From assembly GCA_037445085.1 (NCBI GenBank), contig JBBILG010000020.1, forward strand, positions 1-23,382: a stretch of DNA of 23,382 nt, given 5' to 3'. The notes beneath the pieces were generated by a model. That model did no database searches and was not told where the DNA came from. It worked only from the letters and a program-made list of their open reading frames with translations. Below, piece after piece: positions 15,599 to 23,147 of the stretch. How positions within the stretch are numbered: the stretch's first letter is position 1; each line of letters opens with the position of its first letter. Origin of the DNA: JBBILG01 sp037445085. Lineage in GTDB: Bacteria > Pseudomonadota > Gammaproteobacteria > Burkholderiales > Methylophilaceae. The position numbers and the translations under genes were made by a program.

Positions 15599-16717
15599 CT
15601 AGCGGCGCTCGGCGCGCGCTTGGCGCGCATCCGCCCACTGCGCCTCGGCCTGCTCCGACAGATGGCGCATGTCGCCGCTGCGATCCACGCAGTAGTCGCC
15701 GTAGACGATGACCTCGTCGAACGCGGCGTGCGGCTTGACCTGGGTATATTCGAACAGCACGCTGCGCGACACCCGGCAACCGCCCTGCAGGTGGCTGCCA
15801 TGGCCGATCCAGGTGGGGCCGACGATGGTGCAGCCTGGCTCGATGTGCACGCCGGAGCCGATGTACACCGGCCCCTCGATGCGCGTCCCTTCCCATTCGA
15901 TGCGGGTGTTGAGGCCGACCCAGATACCGTCGAAAATCTGCTTGCCCGGCATCTCCATGCCGGCCAGCCCGCCCCTCATCACCCGCTGCTGCACTTCCCA
16001 GTAGTCCCGTACCTGGCCGATATCCACCCAGTTGAAATGCCGGCGCTGGGCAAAGAACGGCACCTGCCGCTCCACCAGCAGGGGAAAGAGCTGCGAGCCG
16101 ATGTCGAAGGGCTGGCCGGAGGGGATGAGATCGATGACCGTCGGCTCGAAAATGTAGATGCCGGTGCTGGCCAGCTTGGAGCGCGCCGCCTCGCGCGCGG
16201 GCTTTTCCTGGAAACTCTGCACGCGCCCGTGCTCGTCCGCCACCACCACGCCGTAATCGCTCACCTTGTCCCAGGCCACCTCGCGCGTGATGACGCTGGC
16301 CAGCGCCCCCTTGCGGCGGTGCTCGAACAGCGCCGAATGGATATCCAGATCGATCAGCGCGTCGCCACACAACACCAGGGTGGTCTCGTCGAAGAAGCCG
16401 CCGAATTCCTGGATTAGCTTGATGCCGCCGGCGGAGCCGCGCGGATCCGGCACCACGTTGCCCTGGGCGTCCAGGCCGCCTTCGAAGGAATAGCCGATCT
16501 CGACGCCGAAGCGCTGTCCCTCGCCGAAATAATCCTCGATCTTCTCGTGCAGGTGGCTCACGTTGACCATGATCTCGCGCACGCCGTAGCGTGCCAGGTA
16601 TTCGACCAGATAAGCCATCACCGGCTTGCCGAGGATGGGAATCATGGGTTTGGGCAGGTCGTAGGTCAGCGGACGCACGCGCGTGCCCTTGCCCGCCGCC
16701 AGGATCATGGCTTTCAT
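15599..16717 (-). CDS. NDP-sugar pyrophosphorylase, mannose-1-phosphate guanylyltransferase-like
   Basis: This is a 372-residue two-part protein. The N-terminal nucleotidyltransferase domain (about 1-235) has the signature LAAGKGTRVRPLTYDLPKPM, then GDALIDLDI (metal site), FQEKP and STGIYIFEP. The C-terminal part forms left-handed beta-helix hexapeptide turns (VYIGSGVHIEPGCTIVGPTWIG). Such proteins make GDP-mannose or another NDP-sugar. The substrate cannot be fixed from sequence, but a phosphomannomutase remnant in the same cluster fits mannose-1-phosphate. AGGAG lies about 7 bases before the ATG at 16717, and the gene follows rfbC by 10 bases. The final 20 or so residues are a charged tail (QWADARQARAERR). 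Confidence 0.85.
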   Translation of the reverse strand: MKAMILAAGKGTRVRPLTYDLPKPMIPILGKPVMAYLVEYLARYGVREIMVNVSHLHEKIEDYFGEGQRFGVEIGYSFEGGLDAQGNVVPDPRGSAGGIKLIQEFGGFFDETTLVLCGDALIDLDIHSALFEHRRKGALASVITREVAWDKVSDYGVVVADEHGRVQSFQEKPAREAARSKLASTGIYIFEPTVIDLIPSGQPFDIGSQLFPLLVERQVPFFAQRRHFNWVDIGQVRDYWEVQQRVMRGGLAGMEMPGKQIFDGIWVGLNTRIEWEGTRIEGPVYIGSGVHIEPGCTIVGPTWIGHGSHLQGGCRVSRSVLFEYTQVKPHAAFDEVIVYGDYCVDRSGDMRHLSEQAEAQWADARQARAERR

Positions 16718-16727
16718 GGTCTTCTCC

Positions 16728-17273
16728 TCATGGATACAACTCCGCATTGCGCAGGTGCACGCCCTGCGCATCCTTTGCGGAAAGCACGGGCGCGCCCGTG
16801 AGCGGCCAGTCGATGGCCAGATCGGGATCGTTCCAGGCGATGCAGCGTTCGTGTTCGGGTGCGTAGAAATCGGTGGCCTTGTAGAGGAATTCGGCGAACT
16901 CCGACAGCACCAGGAAGCCGTGGGCAAACCCTGGCGGCACCCACATCTGGCGGCGGTTGCCAGCGGAGAGATGCGCGCCGACCCAGCGGCCGAAGGTGGG
17001 TGAGGCGCGGCGCAGGTCCACCGCCACATCGAACACCTCGCCTGCCACCACCCGCACCAGCTTGCCCTGCGGCTGGCGAAGCTGGTAGTGCAGGCCGCGC
17101 AACACGCCGCGCGCCGAGCCGGAATGGTTGTCCTGCACGAAGGCCGGCGCCAGGCCGGTTGCCTGCTGAAAGGTGCGCTGGTTGTAGCTTTCAAAAAAAA
17201 AGCCGCGGGCATCGCCGTGCACCGCGGGCGTGAGGATCAGCACCTCGGGAATGGCGGTGGGCATGACCTGCAT
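16728..17273 (-). CDS. rfbC: dTDP-4-dehydrorhamnose 3,5-epimerase
   Basis: This 181-residue cupin-fold enzyme makes the third step of dTDP-L-rhamnose synthesis. GDARGFFFESYNQ is followed by VQDNHSGSARGVLRGLHYQ, which contains the catalytic His. Also present are KLVRVVAGEVFDVAVDLR, PPGFAHGFLVLSE and the tail Tyr region FLYKATDFY. The length is typical. The ATG at 17273 overlaps the rfbA stop by one base (TGATG). A second ATG at 17264 is possible. The codons for GFFFE contain nine consecutive T on the coding strand (17193-17201), which is very unusual in this base composition and may be prone to slippage. Confidence 0.95.
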   Translation of the reverse strand: MQVMPTAIPEVLILTPAVHGDARGFFFESYNQRTFQQATGLAPAFVQDNHSGSARGVLRGLHYQLRQPQGKLVRVVAGEVFDVAVDLRRASPTFGRWVGAHLSAGNRRQMWVPPGFAHGFLVLSEFAEFLYKATDFYAPEHERCIAWNDPDLAIDWPLTGAPVLSAKDAQGVHLRNAELYP

Positions 17274-18157
17274 CAGAACACCCGCTCCTGCAGCACGCGC
17301 ATCAGGTACTGGCCGTAGCCGTTCTTGCCGTACTGCTCGGCAAAGGCCCGCAACTGCGCCGCGCCGATGTACCCCATGCGGTAGGCGATCTCCTCCGGGC
17401 AGGCGATCTTGAGCCCCTGCCGCTTCTCGATGGTCTCGATGAACAGCGAGGCATCCAGCAGCGATTCGTGCGTGCCGGTGTCCAGCCAGGCATGGCCGCG
17501 CCCCATGACTTCGACGTCGAGCCGGCCCTGCGCCAGATAATGCCGGTTGACATCGGTGATCTCCAGCTCGCCGCGTGGCGAGGGCTTGAGCCCTGCGGCG
17601 ATGTCGCACACCTGGGCGTCGTAGAAATAGAGCCCGGTGACGGCATAGCGGGATTTCGGCCGTTGCGGCTTTTCCTCGATGCTGACCGCGCGGCCGGCGG
17701 CGTCGAATTCCACCACGCCGTAGCGTTCCGGATCGTTGACCGGATAGGCGAACACGGTGGCGCCGGCGCGGCGTGCCGCCGCCCGTTTCAGCATGGCGGC
17801 GAGGTCGTGGCCGTAGAAGATGTTATCGCCCAGCACCAGGGCGCTCGGGCTGCCGCCGATGAATTCGCGGCCGATGAGGAAAGCCTGTGCCAGTCCGTCC
17901 GGCGAAGGCTGCACCGCGTATTGCATGCCGACCCCCCACTGGCTGCCGTCGCCCAGCAACTGTTCAAACCGCGGCGTATCCTGCGGCGTGGAAATCAGCA
18001 GGATGTCGCGGATGCCGGCCAGCATGAGGGTGGACAGCGGGTAATAGACCATGGGTTTGTCGTACACCGGCAGCAACTGCTTGGAGACCGCCCGGGTCAC
18101 CGGATACAGCCGGGTGCCGGAGCCGCCGGCGAGGATGATGCCTTTTCTGTCGCTCAT
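17273..18157 (-). CDS. rfbA: Glucose-1-phosphate thymidylyltransferase
   Basis: This 294-residue enzyme joins glucose-1-phosphate to dTTP, giving dTDP-glucose, the entry step to dTDP-rhamnose. The N-terminal GIILAGGSGTRLYPVT is the nucleotide-binding loop, KQLLPVYDKPM carries the catalytic Lys, and VLGDNIFYG holds the metal-binding Asp. EEKPQRPKSRYAVTGLYFYD and AWLDTGTHESLLDA complete the active site. The length is standard. The start overlaps the rfbD stop by 4 bp (ATGA) and the end overlaps the rfbC start, so all rfb genes form one transcript. Confidence 0.97.
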   Translation of the reverse strand: MSDRKGIILAGGSGTRLYPVTRAVSKQLLPVYDKPMVYYPLSTLMLAGIRDILLISTPQDTPRFEQLLGDGSQWGVGMQYAVQPSPDGLAQAFLIGREFIGGSPSALVLGDNIFYGHDLAAMLKRAAARRAGATVFAYPVNDPERYGVVEFDAAGRAVSIEEKPQRPKSRYAVTGLYFYDAQVCDIAAGLKPSPRGELEITDVNRHYLAQGRLDVEVMGRGHAWLDTGTHESLLDASLFIETIEKRQGLKIACPEEIAYRMGYIGAAQLRAFAEQYGKNGYGQYLMRVLQERVF

Positions 18158-19053
18158 GAAGATTCCCGTGTCAGGATTTCGGTCAGAGTGCGCCGGGCGT
18201 GCCAGGTCCAGTCCGGCAGGGTGAGGCCGAAGGCGCGTCGCAGCTTGCCGGTATCGAGGCGCGAATGGGCCGGCCGCCGCGCCGGCGTCGGATATTCCGC
18301 GGTCGTGATCGCCCGCACCTCACCCGGCGCGCACCGGAGTGCGGCGCCGGCCGCGGCCGCCTGCTGCAGCACGAACTGCGCGTAACCGTGCCAACTGGTC
18401 TCCCCGGCCGCCGCCAGATGGTAGAGGCCGAGCAGGCTGTCCCCGTCCGGTCGCGCCGCATCGCGCAGGCAATGGGCGGTGACATCGGCGATCAGCTCCG
18501 CCGAGGTCGGCGCGCCGAACTGGTCGCCCACCACGCGCAGGCTGTCGCGCTCGCGCGCCAGGCGCAGCATGGTGCGGGCGAAATTGTCGCCGCGCGCCGC
18601 GTACACCCAACTGGTGCGGAAAACGAGGTGCCGGCAGCCCGCCTCGCCTATGGTCTCTTCGCCGGCCAGCTTGCTGGCGCCATAGACGTTCAGGGGCGCT
18701 GTTGCGTCCTCCTCGTGGTAAGCGCCCGCCTTGGTGCCATCGAACACGTAGTCGGTGGAATAATGCACCAGCCAGGCACCCAGCCGGGCCGCCTCCGTGG
18801 CCAGCACACGCACCGCCACGGCGTTGACGGCCCAGGCCAGCTCGCGCTCGCCCTCGGCACGGTCGACGGCGGTATAGGCTGCGGCGTTGACGATGACATC
18901 GGGGCGGCTGCCGCGCACTAGCGCACGCAGCGCTCCGCCATCGGCGAGGTCGCAGTCGGCGCGGCCGCAGGCCGTGATGTCGCCCAGCGGCGCCAGCGCC
19001 CGCTCCAGCTCCCAGCCGACCTGGCCTTCCCGGCCCAACAGCAGAATGTTCAT
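18154..19053 (-). CDS. rfbD: dTDP-4-dehydrorhamnose reductase
   Basis: This 299-residue short-chain dehydrogenase performs the final NAD(P)H-dependent reduction to dTDP-L-rhamnose. NILLLGREGQVGWELERAL is the cofactor-binding start, VNAAAYTAVDRAE and YSTDYVFDGTK are family motifs, and YGASKLAGE holds the catalytic Tyr-x3-Lys. FRTSWVYAARGDNFARTML and DQFGAPTSAELIAD follow. The ATG at 19053 is well supported by GGAGG 7 bases upstream. The open frame runs further upstream without homology. Its start overlaps the stop of a 39-codon frame that bridges it to rfbB. Confidence 0.96.
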   Translation of the reverse strand: MNILLLGREGQVGWELERALAPLGDITACGRADCDLADGGALRALVRGSRPDVIVNAAAYTAVDRAEGERELAWAVNAVAVRVLATEAARLGAWLVHYSTDYVFDGTKAGAYHEEDATAPLNVYGASKLAGEETIGEAGCRHLVFRTSWVYAARGDNFARTMLRLARERDSLRVVGDQFGAPTSAELIADVTAHCLRDAARPDGDSLLGLYHLAAAGETSWHGYAQFVLQQAAAAGAALRCAPGEVRAITTAEYPTPARRPAHSRLDTGKLRRAFGLTLPDWTWHARRTLTEILTRESS

Positions 19054-19169
19054 GCCGCGACCTCCGTGGTCTCGCACGGAGCAAACCGCCCTCCGCGTCG
19101 CCCGCCTGCGGCATGCATGGACGCCGCGCCCCCGTGCGCTGCGCGGGCGGGGCCCCCTTCGCGCTTCAT
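19050..19169 (-). CDS. Candidate 39-residue bridging ORF between rfbB and rfbD
   Basis: An ATG that overlaps the rfbB stop (GCATGA) has GGGAG 4-5 bases upstream and runs 39 codons to a TGA overlapping the rfbD ATG. It would encode a Gly/Arg/Ala-rich peptide beginning MKREGGPARAAHGG and ending ETTEVAA. I recognise no family, and the composition is what GC-rich spacer DNA gives by chance. The start-stop overlap at both ends is what suggests translation, perhaps only to carry ribosomes across the gap. A chance frame is quite possible. Confidence 0.35.
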   Translation of the reverse strand: MKREGGPARAAHGGAASMHAAGGRRGGRFAPCETTEVAA

Positions 19170-20212
19170 GCCGCTCCCTGATACTGTCTGGCCATCCACT
19201 GGCGGTATTCGCCGCTGACGACGTGCGCCACCCAGTCCGGGTGATCGAGGTACCACTGCACGGTCTTGCGGATGCCGGTCTCGAAGGTTTCGGCGGGGCG
19301 CCAGCCGAGTTCGCGCCCGATCCTGCGCGCGTCGATGGCATAGCGGCGATCGTGTCCGGGCCGATCCTTGACGAAGGTGATCTGCTCCCGGTAGCTGCCC
19401 GCCGCCCGGGGGCGCAGTTCGTCGAGAATGTCGCACAGGGTGTTGGTCTTTTCGTTGCAGCCGCCGACGTTGTAGGTCTCGCCCACCATCCCTTCGTCCA
19501 GCACGGTGCGGATGGCAGCGCAGTGATCCTTGACGTAGAGCCAGTCGCGCACGTTGCGGCCGTCACCGTAGATGGGCAGCGGCTTGCCGGCCAGCGCGTT
19601 GGTCAGCACCAGCGGAATCAGCTTTTCCGGAAACTGGCATGGACCGTAGTTGTTGGAGCAGTTGGTGGTGAGCGCCGGCAGGCCATAGGTGTGGTGCCAG
19701 GCGCGCACCAGGTGATCGCTCGCCGCCTTGCTGGCCGAGTAGGGGCTGTTGGGCGCATACGGCGTGGTTTCGCTGAAGGCGGGATCGGCGGCTTCCAAGG
19801 AGCCGTACACCTCGTCGGTGGAGATGTGCAGGAAGCGGAATGTCGCCCGTTCCCGCGCCGGTAGCTCCTGCCACCAGCCACGTACCGCCTCCAGCAGGTG
19901 GAAGGTGCCGAGCACGTTGGTGTGGATGAACTCGGCGGGGCCGTGGATGGAGCGGTCGACGTGAGATTCGGCGGCGAAGTTGATCACTGCGCGCGGCCGG
20001 TGTTCGGCGAGCAGGCGGGCCACCAGCGCGCGCTCCCCGATGTCGCCGCGCACGAAGAGGTGGCGCGGATCATCGGCCACTTCCGCCAGGCTTTCCAGGT
20101 TGCCGGCATAGGTCAGCTTGTCGAGATTGATGACGGCTTCATCGCATTGCGCCAGCCAGTCCAGCACGAAGTTGGCGCCGATGAAGCCGGCGCCGCCGGT
20201 GACGAGAATCAC
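19166..20212 (-). CDS. rfbB: dTDP-glucose 4,6-dehydratase
   Basis: This extended short-chain dehydrogenase of about 348 residues makes dTDP-4-keto-6-deoxyglucose. VILVTGGAGFIGANFVLDWL is the NAD-binding start, FAAESHVDRSI is a family hallmark, and HISTDEVYGSLE contains the catalytic Thr-Asp-Glu. YSASKAASDHLVRAW holds the Tyr-x3-Lys, and NNYGPCQFPEKLIPL and GDGRNVRDWLYVKDH follow. I favour the GTG at 20212, which begins the conserved segment and has GGAGG 4 bases upstream. An in-frame ATG at 20224 would add four residues but has no ribosome-binding site. The end overlaps a small bridging frame that leads into rfbD. Confidence 0.95.
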   Translation of the reverse strand: MILVTGGAGFIGANFVLDWLAQCDEAVINLDKLTYAGNLESLAEVADDPRHLFVRGDIGERALVARLLAEHRPRAVINFAAESHVDRSIHGPAEFIHTNVLGTFHLLEAVRGWWQELPARERATFRFLHISTDEVYGSLEAADPAFSETTPYAPNSPYSASKAASDHLVRAWHHTYGLPALTTNCSNNYGPCQFPEKLIPLVLTNALAGKPLPIYGDGRNVRDWLYVKDHCAAIRTVLDEGMVGETYNVGGCNEKTNTLCDILDELRPRAAGSYREQITFVKDRPGHDRRYAIDARRIGRELGWRPAETFETGIRKTVQWYLDHPDWVAHVVSGEYRQWMARQYQGAA

Positions 20213-20249
20213 GTGACCTCCCATGTTTGCAGCTTGCGCATCATAAACG

Positions 20250-20267
20250 GCCGCCGCAGCCGGCGGC
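20250..20267 (-). terminator. GC-rich hairpin between galE remnant and rfbB
   Basis: GCCGCCG and CGGCGGC form a perfect 7-bp stem with a 4-base loop in the gap between the broken galE and rfbB. On the - strand it is followed by CGTTTATG rather than a T tract, so it would be a weak or attenuating terminator at best. It could instead be a folded leader upstream of rfbB. Confidence 0.3.
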
Positions 20268-20282
20268 GATGGCCCGTCCGGG

Positions 20283-20833
20283 TCATGCCAGGCCCGCCTG
20301 CCGGCATTCCCAGCGCCAGGCATGGCCGATGATGGATTCCAGATCAGGATGGCGCGGCGCCCATCCCAACTCTCGACGCGCGCGCGTTGCATCCGCCACC
20401 AGTCGTGCCGGGTCACCGGCGCGGCGCTGGGCATCCACCACGGGAACCCGCCGGCCGCTGACGCGCTCGGCGACGGCGATGACTTCCTGCACCGAGAAAC
20501 CCGCCCCGTTGCCCAGGTTGAATGCGGCGCTGCGGTCGTGCGCCCGCATCCACTCCAGCGCCAGCAGGTGCGCGGCGCACAGGTCGTCCACGTGGACGTA
20601 GTCGCGGATGCAGGAAGCGAAATGCATCACCGCCTCCGGCCGCTGCGCCGCGAACAGCGCCCGCAGGGCGCCGGTATCCGCGAGATCGCCCTCGATGAAC
20701 ACCCCGCCGGTCACGGCATCGCGGTGGCCGGCGCTCAGGTTGTCCAGGGTCACCACCTCATGGCCGGCACGCAGCAGCCGCTTGACCATGTGCGAGCCGA
20801 TGTAACCGGCGCGCCCACCACCAGGATCCTCAT
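20283..20833 (-). pseudogene. galE: UDP-glucose 4-epimerase remnant, internal deletion plus frameshift
   Basis: From the ATG at 20833 the sequence encodes MRILVVG, then loses one base in the GGCGCGCC at about 20808-20815. The conserved AGYIGSHMVKRLLRAGHEV therefore continues in another frame. The second frame reads normally to EAVMHFAS and then jumps directly into CIRDYVHVDDLCAAHLLAL, a motif that lies about 140 residues later in intact GalE. The missing part contains the catalytic Ser and the Tyr-x3-Lys. The coding potential left is about 183 residues against a usual 325-340. The enzyme would interconvert UDP-glucose and UDP-galactose, but this copy cannot be active. It sits between ugd and rfbB in the nucleotide-sugar cluster. 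Confidence 0.9.
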
Positions 20834-20866
20834 CCCGCGCTCCCGCGCCGGACGGCTGCCGCGCAC

Positions 20867-22033
20867 TCAGTCATGGCCGAACAGGTCCCGGGTATACACC
20901 TTATCCGCCACGTCGGCCAGCTCCTTCGCCATACGGTTGGAGATGATGAGGTCGGCGTCACGCTTGAAGGCATCGAGGTCGGCATACACCCTGGAATGGA
21001 AGAATTCCTTCTCCTTCAGCACCGGCTCGTACACGATCACCTCGATGCCCTTGCCCTTGATGCGCTTCATGATGCCCTGGATGCTGGAAGCGCGGAAATT
21101 GTCCGAACCGGCCTTCATGATGAGGCGATAGACCCCTACCACCCGCGGATTTTTCCGGATGATGCTGTCGGCGATGAAATCCTTGCGCGTGGTGTTCGAT
21201 TCGACGATGGCGCGGATGAGGTTCTGCGGGACGTCCTGGTAGTTGGCCAGCAGCTGCTTGGTATCCTTGGGCAGGCAGTAGCCACCGTAGCCGAAGCTGG
21301 GATTGTTGTAGTGGTTGCCGATCCTGGGGTCCAGGCCGACGCCCTTGATGATCTGGCGCGTGTCCAGGCCGTGCGTCGCCGCATAGGTGTCGAGTTCGTT
21401 GAAATAGGCCACGCGCATGGCAAGATAGGTGTTGGCGAAGAGCTTGATGGCCTCGGCCTCGGCGCTGCCGGTAAGCAGGATGGGCACGTCCGGCCTGAGC
21501 GAGGCTTCCTTGAGCAGGCCGGCGAATACCTGTGCACGCTCGGAACGCGCGCCGACCACGATGCGCGAGGGGTAGAGGTTGTCGTGCAGTGCCCTGCCCT
21601 CGCGCAGGAATTCCGGCGAAAAGAGGAGGTTTCCGGTCTGGAACTGCGCGCGCATCCTGGCGGTGTAGCCCACCGGAATGGTGGACTTGATCACCATCAC
21701 CGCCCGCGGGTTGATAGCCATGACCTCACGGATCACCCCTTCCACCGAGACGGTGTTGAAATGGAGGGTGTCCGGATCATAGTCGGTCGGTGTGGCGATG
21801 ATGACAAAATCCGCATCCACGTAGGCGTCAAACCGGTCCAGCGTGGCGCGGAAATCGAGCTTCCTGTTTCCGAGATACTCTTCGATTTCCGCATCGGCAA
21901 TGGGCGAGACTCTGCGGTTCAGCAGCTCCACCTTCTCCGGAACGATATCCAGCGCGACCACCTCGTGGCGCTGGGCCAGCAGGACGGCCAGCGACAGGCC
22001 CACGTAGCCGGTGCCGGCAACGGCGATTTTCAT
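20867..22033 (-). CDS. ugd: UDP-glucose 6-dehydrogenase
   Basis: This 388-residue enzyme oxidises UDP-glucose to UDP-glucuronate with two NAD+. MKIAVAGTGYVGLSLAVLLA is the NAD-binding start and IIATPTDYD and VIKSTIPVGYT are family motifs. FSPEFLREGRAL and EAIKLFANTYLAMRVAYFNE lie in the central domain. The catalytic Cys is in FGYGGYCLPKDTKQLLANYQ. The C-terminal domain ends with ISNRMAKEL and YTRDLFG. As I recall it, both length and sequence match the E. coli Ugd form (388 residues) closely rather than the longer 430-450-residue forms common in other bacteria. Transfer from or shared ancestry with that group is possible. It begins the intact part of the sugar cluster, after the phosphomannomutase remnant. 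Confidence 0.97.
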   Translation of the reverse strand: MKIAVAGTGYVGLSLAVLLAQRHEVVALDIVPEKVELLNRRVSPIADAEIEEYLGNRKLDFRATLDRFDAYVDADFVIIATPTDYDPDTLHFNTVSVEGVIREVMAINPRAVMVIKSTIPVGYTARMRAQFQTGNLLFSPEFLREGRALHDNLYPSRIVVGARSERAQVFAGLLKEASLRPDVPILLTGSAEAEAIKLFANTYLAMRVAYFNELDTYAATHGLDTRQIIKGVGLDPRIGNHYNNPSFGYGGYCLPKDTKQLLANYQDVPQNLIRAIVESNTTRKDFIADSIIRKNPRVVGVYRLIMKAGSDNFRASSIQGIMKRIKGKGIEVIVYEPVLKEKEFFHSRVYADLDAFKRDADLIISNRMAKELADVADKVYTRDLFGHD

Positions 22034-22082
22034 GTGGCTGTGATTCCCTGAGTGTTATCGGCGCAACGTTACACCAAAATGG

Positions 22083-23006
22083 TTACAAATGTCGGGCGAC
22101 ATGGCGCAGACAGTCCCGCGCCAGCGCCTCGGCGCGCTGCGGGCTGCCGGATTCCGCATAGCAGCGCAGCTCCGGCGCATTGCCGGACTGGCGCAGATGC
22201 ACGATATCCCCGTTGCCGAAGACAAGCCGCAGCCCATCGGTGCGGTCGATGGCCACCGGCTTTCCGGCCGGGTAGCCGGGTAGCGCGCCGGCCTGCTCCG
22301 GATCGGCGGCCAGGCGCGCGATGAGCTGTGCACCCGCTTCAGCCGGGCACGCCGGCAGGCGGTCGCTCGCCGTGTGGCGGGCCGGCAGCGCACGCGCCAG
22401 GTCCGACAGGCGCTCCCCGCGCGCACGCGCCATGTCCAGCAGACTCAGGATGGGCAGCAGGGCATCGCGGGTAGGCAACGGCGCCAGCCGCCTCTTGCCC
22501 GATACAACCGGCGAACCCAGCAGAAAGCCGCCATTCGCCTCGAAACCGACCACCCCTTGCGCCCCTTCGGCCAACAGCGCCCCCATGGCCTCGGTCACAT
22601 ACGGCGAGCCGATGCGGGTGCGCCGCACCTGCGCGAACTGGCCGCAGGCCTCGATCGCCGTGTTGCAGCTCACCGGTGCCGCCACCGTCCGCGCGCCCAG
22701 ATAGCGGGCGGTCAGCAGACCGACGACATCGCCACGCAGCCAGCGCCCTTCCTCGTCGCCGATCAGCGGGCGATCGGCATCTCCGTCCGTCGAGACGATG
22801 GCATCGAAACCGGTTCCCGCCGCCCAAGCACGCCCGCGCCGTCTGTCCTCCTCGCTCACCGCCTCGGTGTCGATGGGCACGAAGTCATCGGTGCGGCCGA
22901 ACGTGACCACCGCGGCCCCCGGCGCTTCCAGCACCTCGCCCAGCACCTCGCGCGCCGCGGTCGTAGGGAATGTGGCTGCCCGTCACCATGAGCGCAGGCC
23001 AACCGG
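22083..23006 (-). pseudogene. Phosphomannomutase remnant (5' truncated, internal deletion)
   Basis: The C-terminal two thirds of an alpha-D-phosphohexomutase is readable. It contains AREVLGEVLEAPGAAVV, the metal-binding STDGDADRP, the sugar-binding loop VGFEANGGF and the phosphate-binding RQSGNAPEL, up to a TAA at 22083. Upstream, in a different frame, PALMVTGSHIPYDR carries the active-site phosphoserine loop (TGSHIP). The roughly 60-residue stretch that should separate these parts is missing, with the join at about 22957-22963. Everything before GWPALM is absent because a hairpin repeat begins there. The family is usually about 450 residues and converts mannose-6-phosphate to mannose-1-phosphate. 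This copy cannot make an active enzyme. Confidence 0.88.
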
Positions 23007-23086
23007 AGTAAACAGGGGACAGGCCACGGTTATTCATGGCTGGTGAGGATTTTGGTGTTGTAACCGTGGTCTGTCCCCTGTTTACT
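23007..23086. repeat. REP/REPIN-like hairpin element
   Basis: Two 26-base arms, 23007-23032 and 23061-23086, are inverted copies matching at 25 of 26 positions. The only difference would still pair as G-U in RNA. The core of the arm reads GTAAACAGGGGACAG on the left and CTGTCCCCTGTTTAC on the right, around a 28-base loop. From memory, GGGGACAG-type arms recur as dispersed palindromes in many proteobacterial genomes near REP-associated tyrosine transposases. No such transposase is in this window. The left edge coincides with the truncation point of the phosphomannomutase remnant. Confidence 0.8.
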
Positions 23087-23112
23087 GTCCGTGGCGTCGG
23101 CCCTGACCTTGA

Positions 23113-23141
23113 TTGATAGTTCGCGTTCCGACATTTATACT
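23113..23141 (+). promoter_or_regulatory. Strong sigma-70 promoter
   Basis: TTGATA at 23113-23118 and TATACT at 23136-23141 are separated by exactly 17 bases. The first matches the consensus at 5 of 6 positions and the second at 4 of 6. A transcript would start near 23147-23149, which is the position of the ATG of the next gene. It stands just outside the hairpin repeat. Confidence 0.65.
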
Positions 23142-23147
23142 GCCCCG

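Noticed and set aside
18154..19566. A longer rfbD reading reaching back into rfbB.
   Set aside because: Homology and a strong ribosome-binding site place the start at 19053. The upstream extension is an out-of-frame reading of rfbB.
20608..20628. GATGCA/TGCATC inverted repeat around the galE deletion join as the cause of the deletion.
   Set aside because: It is only six bases and is expected by chance. The natural codons of the two joined segments explain it.
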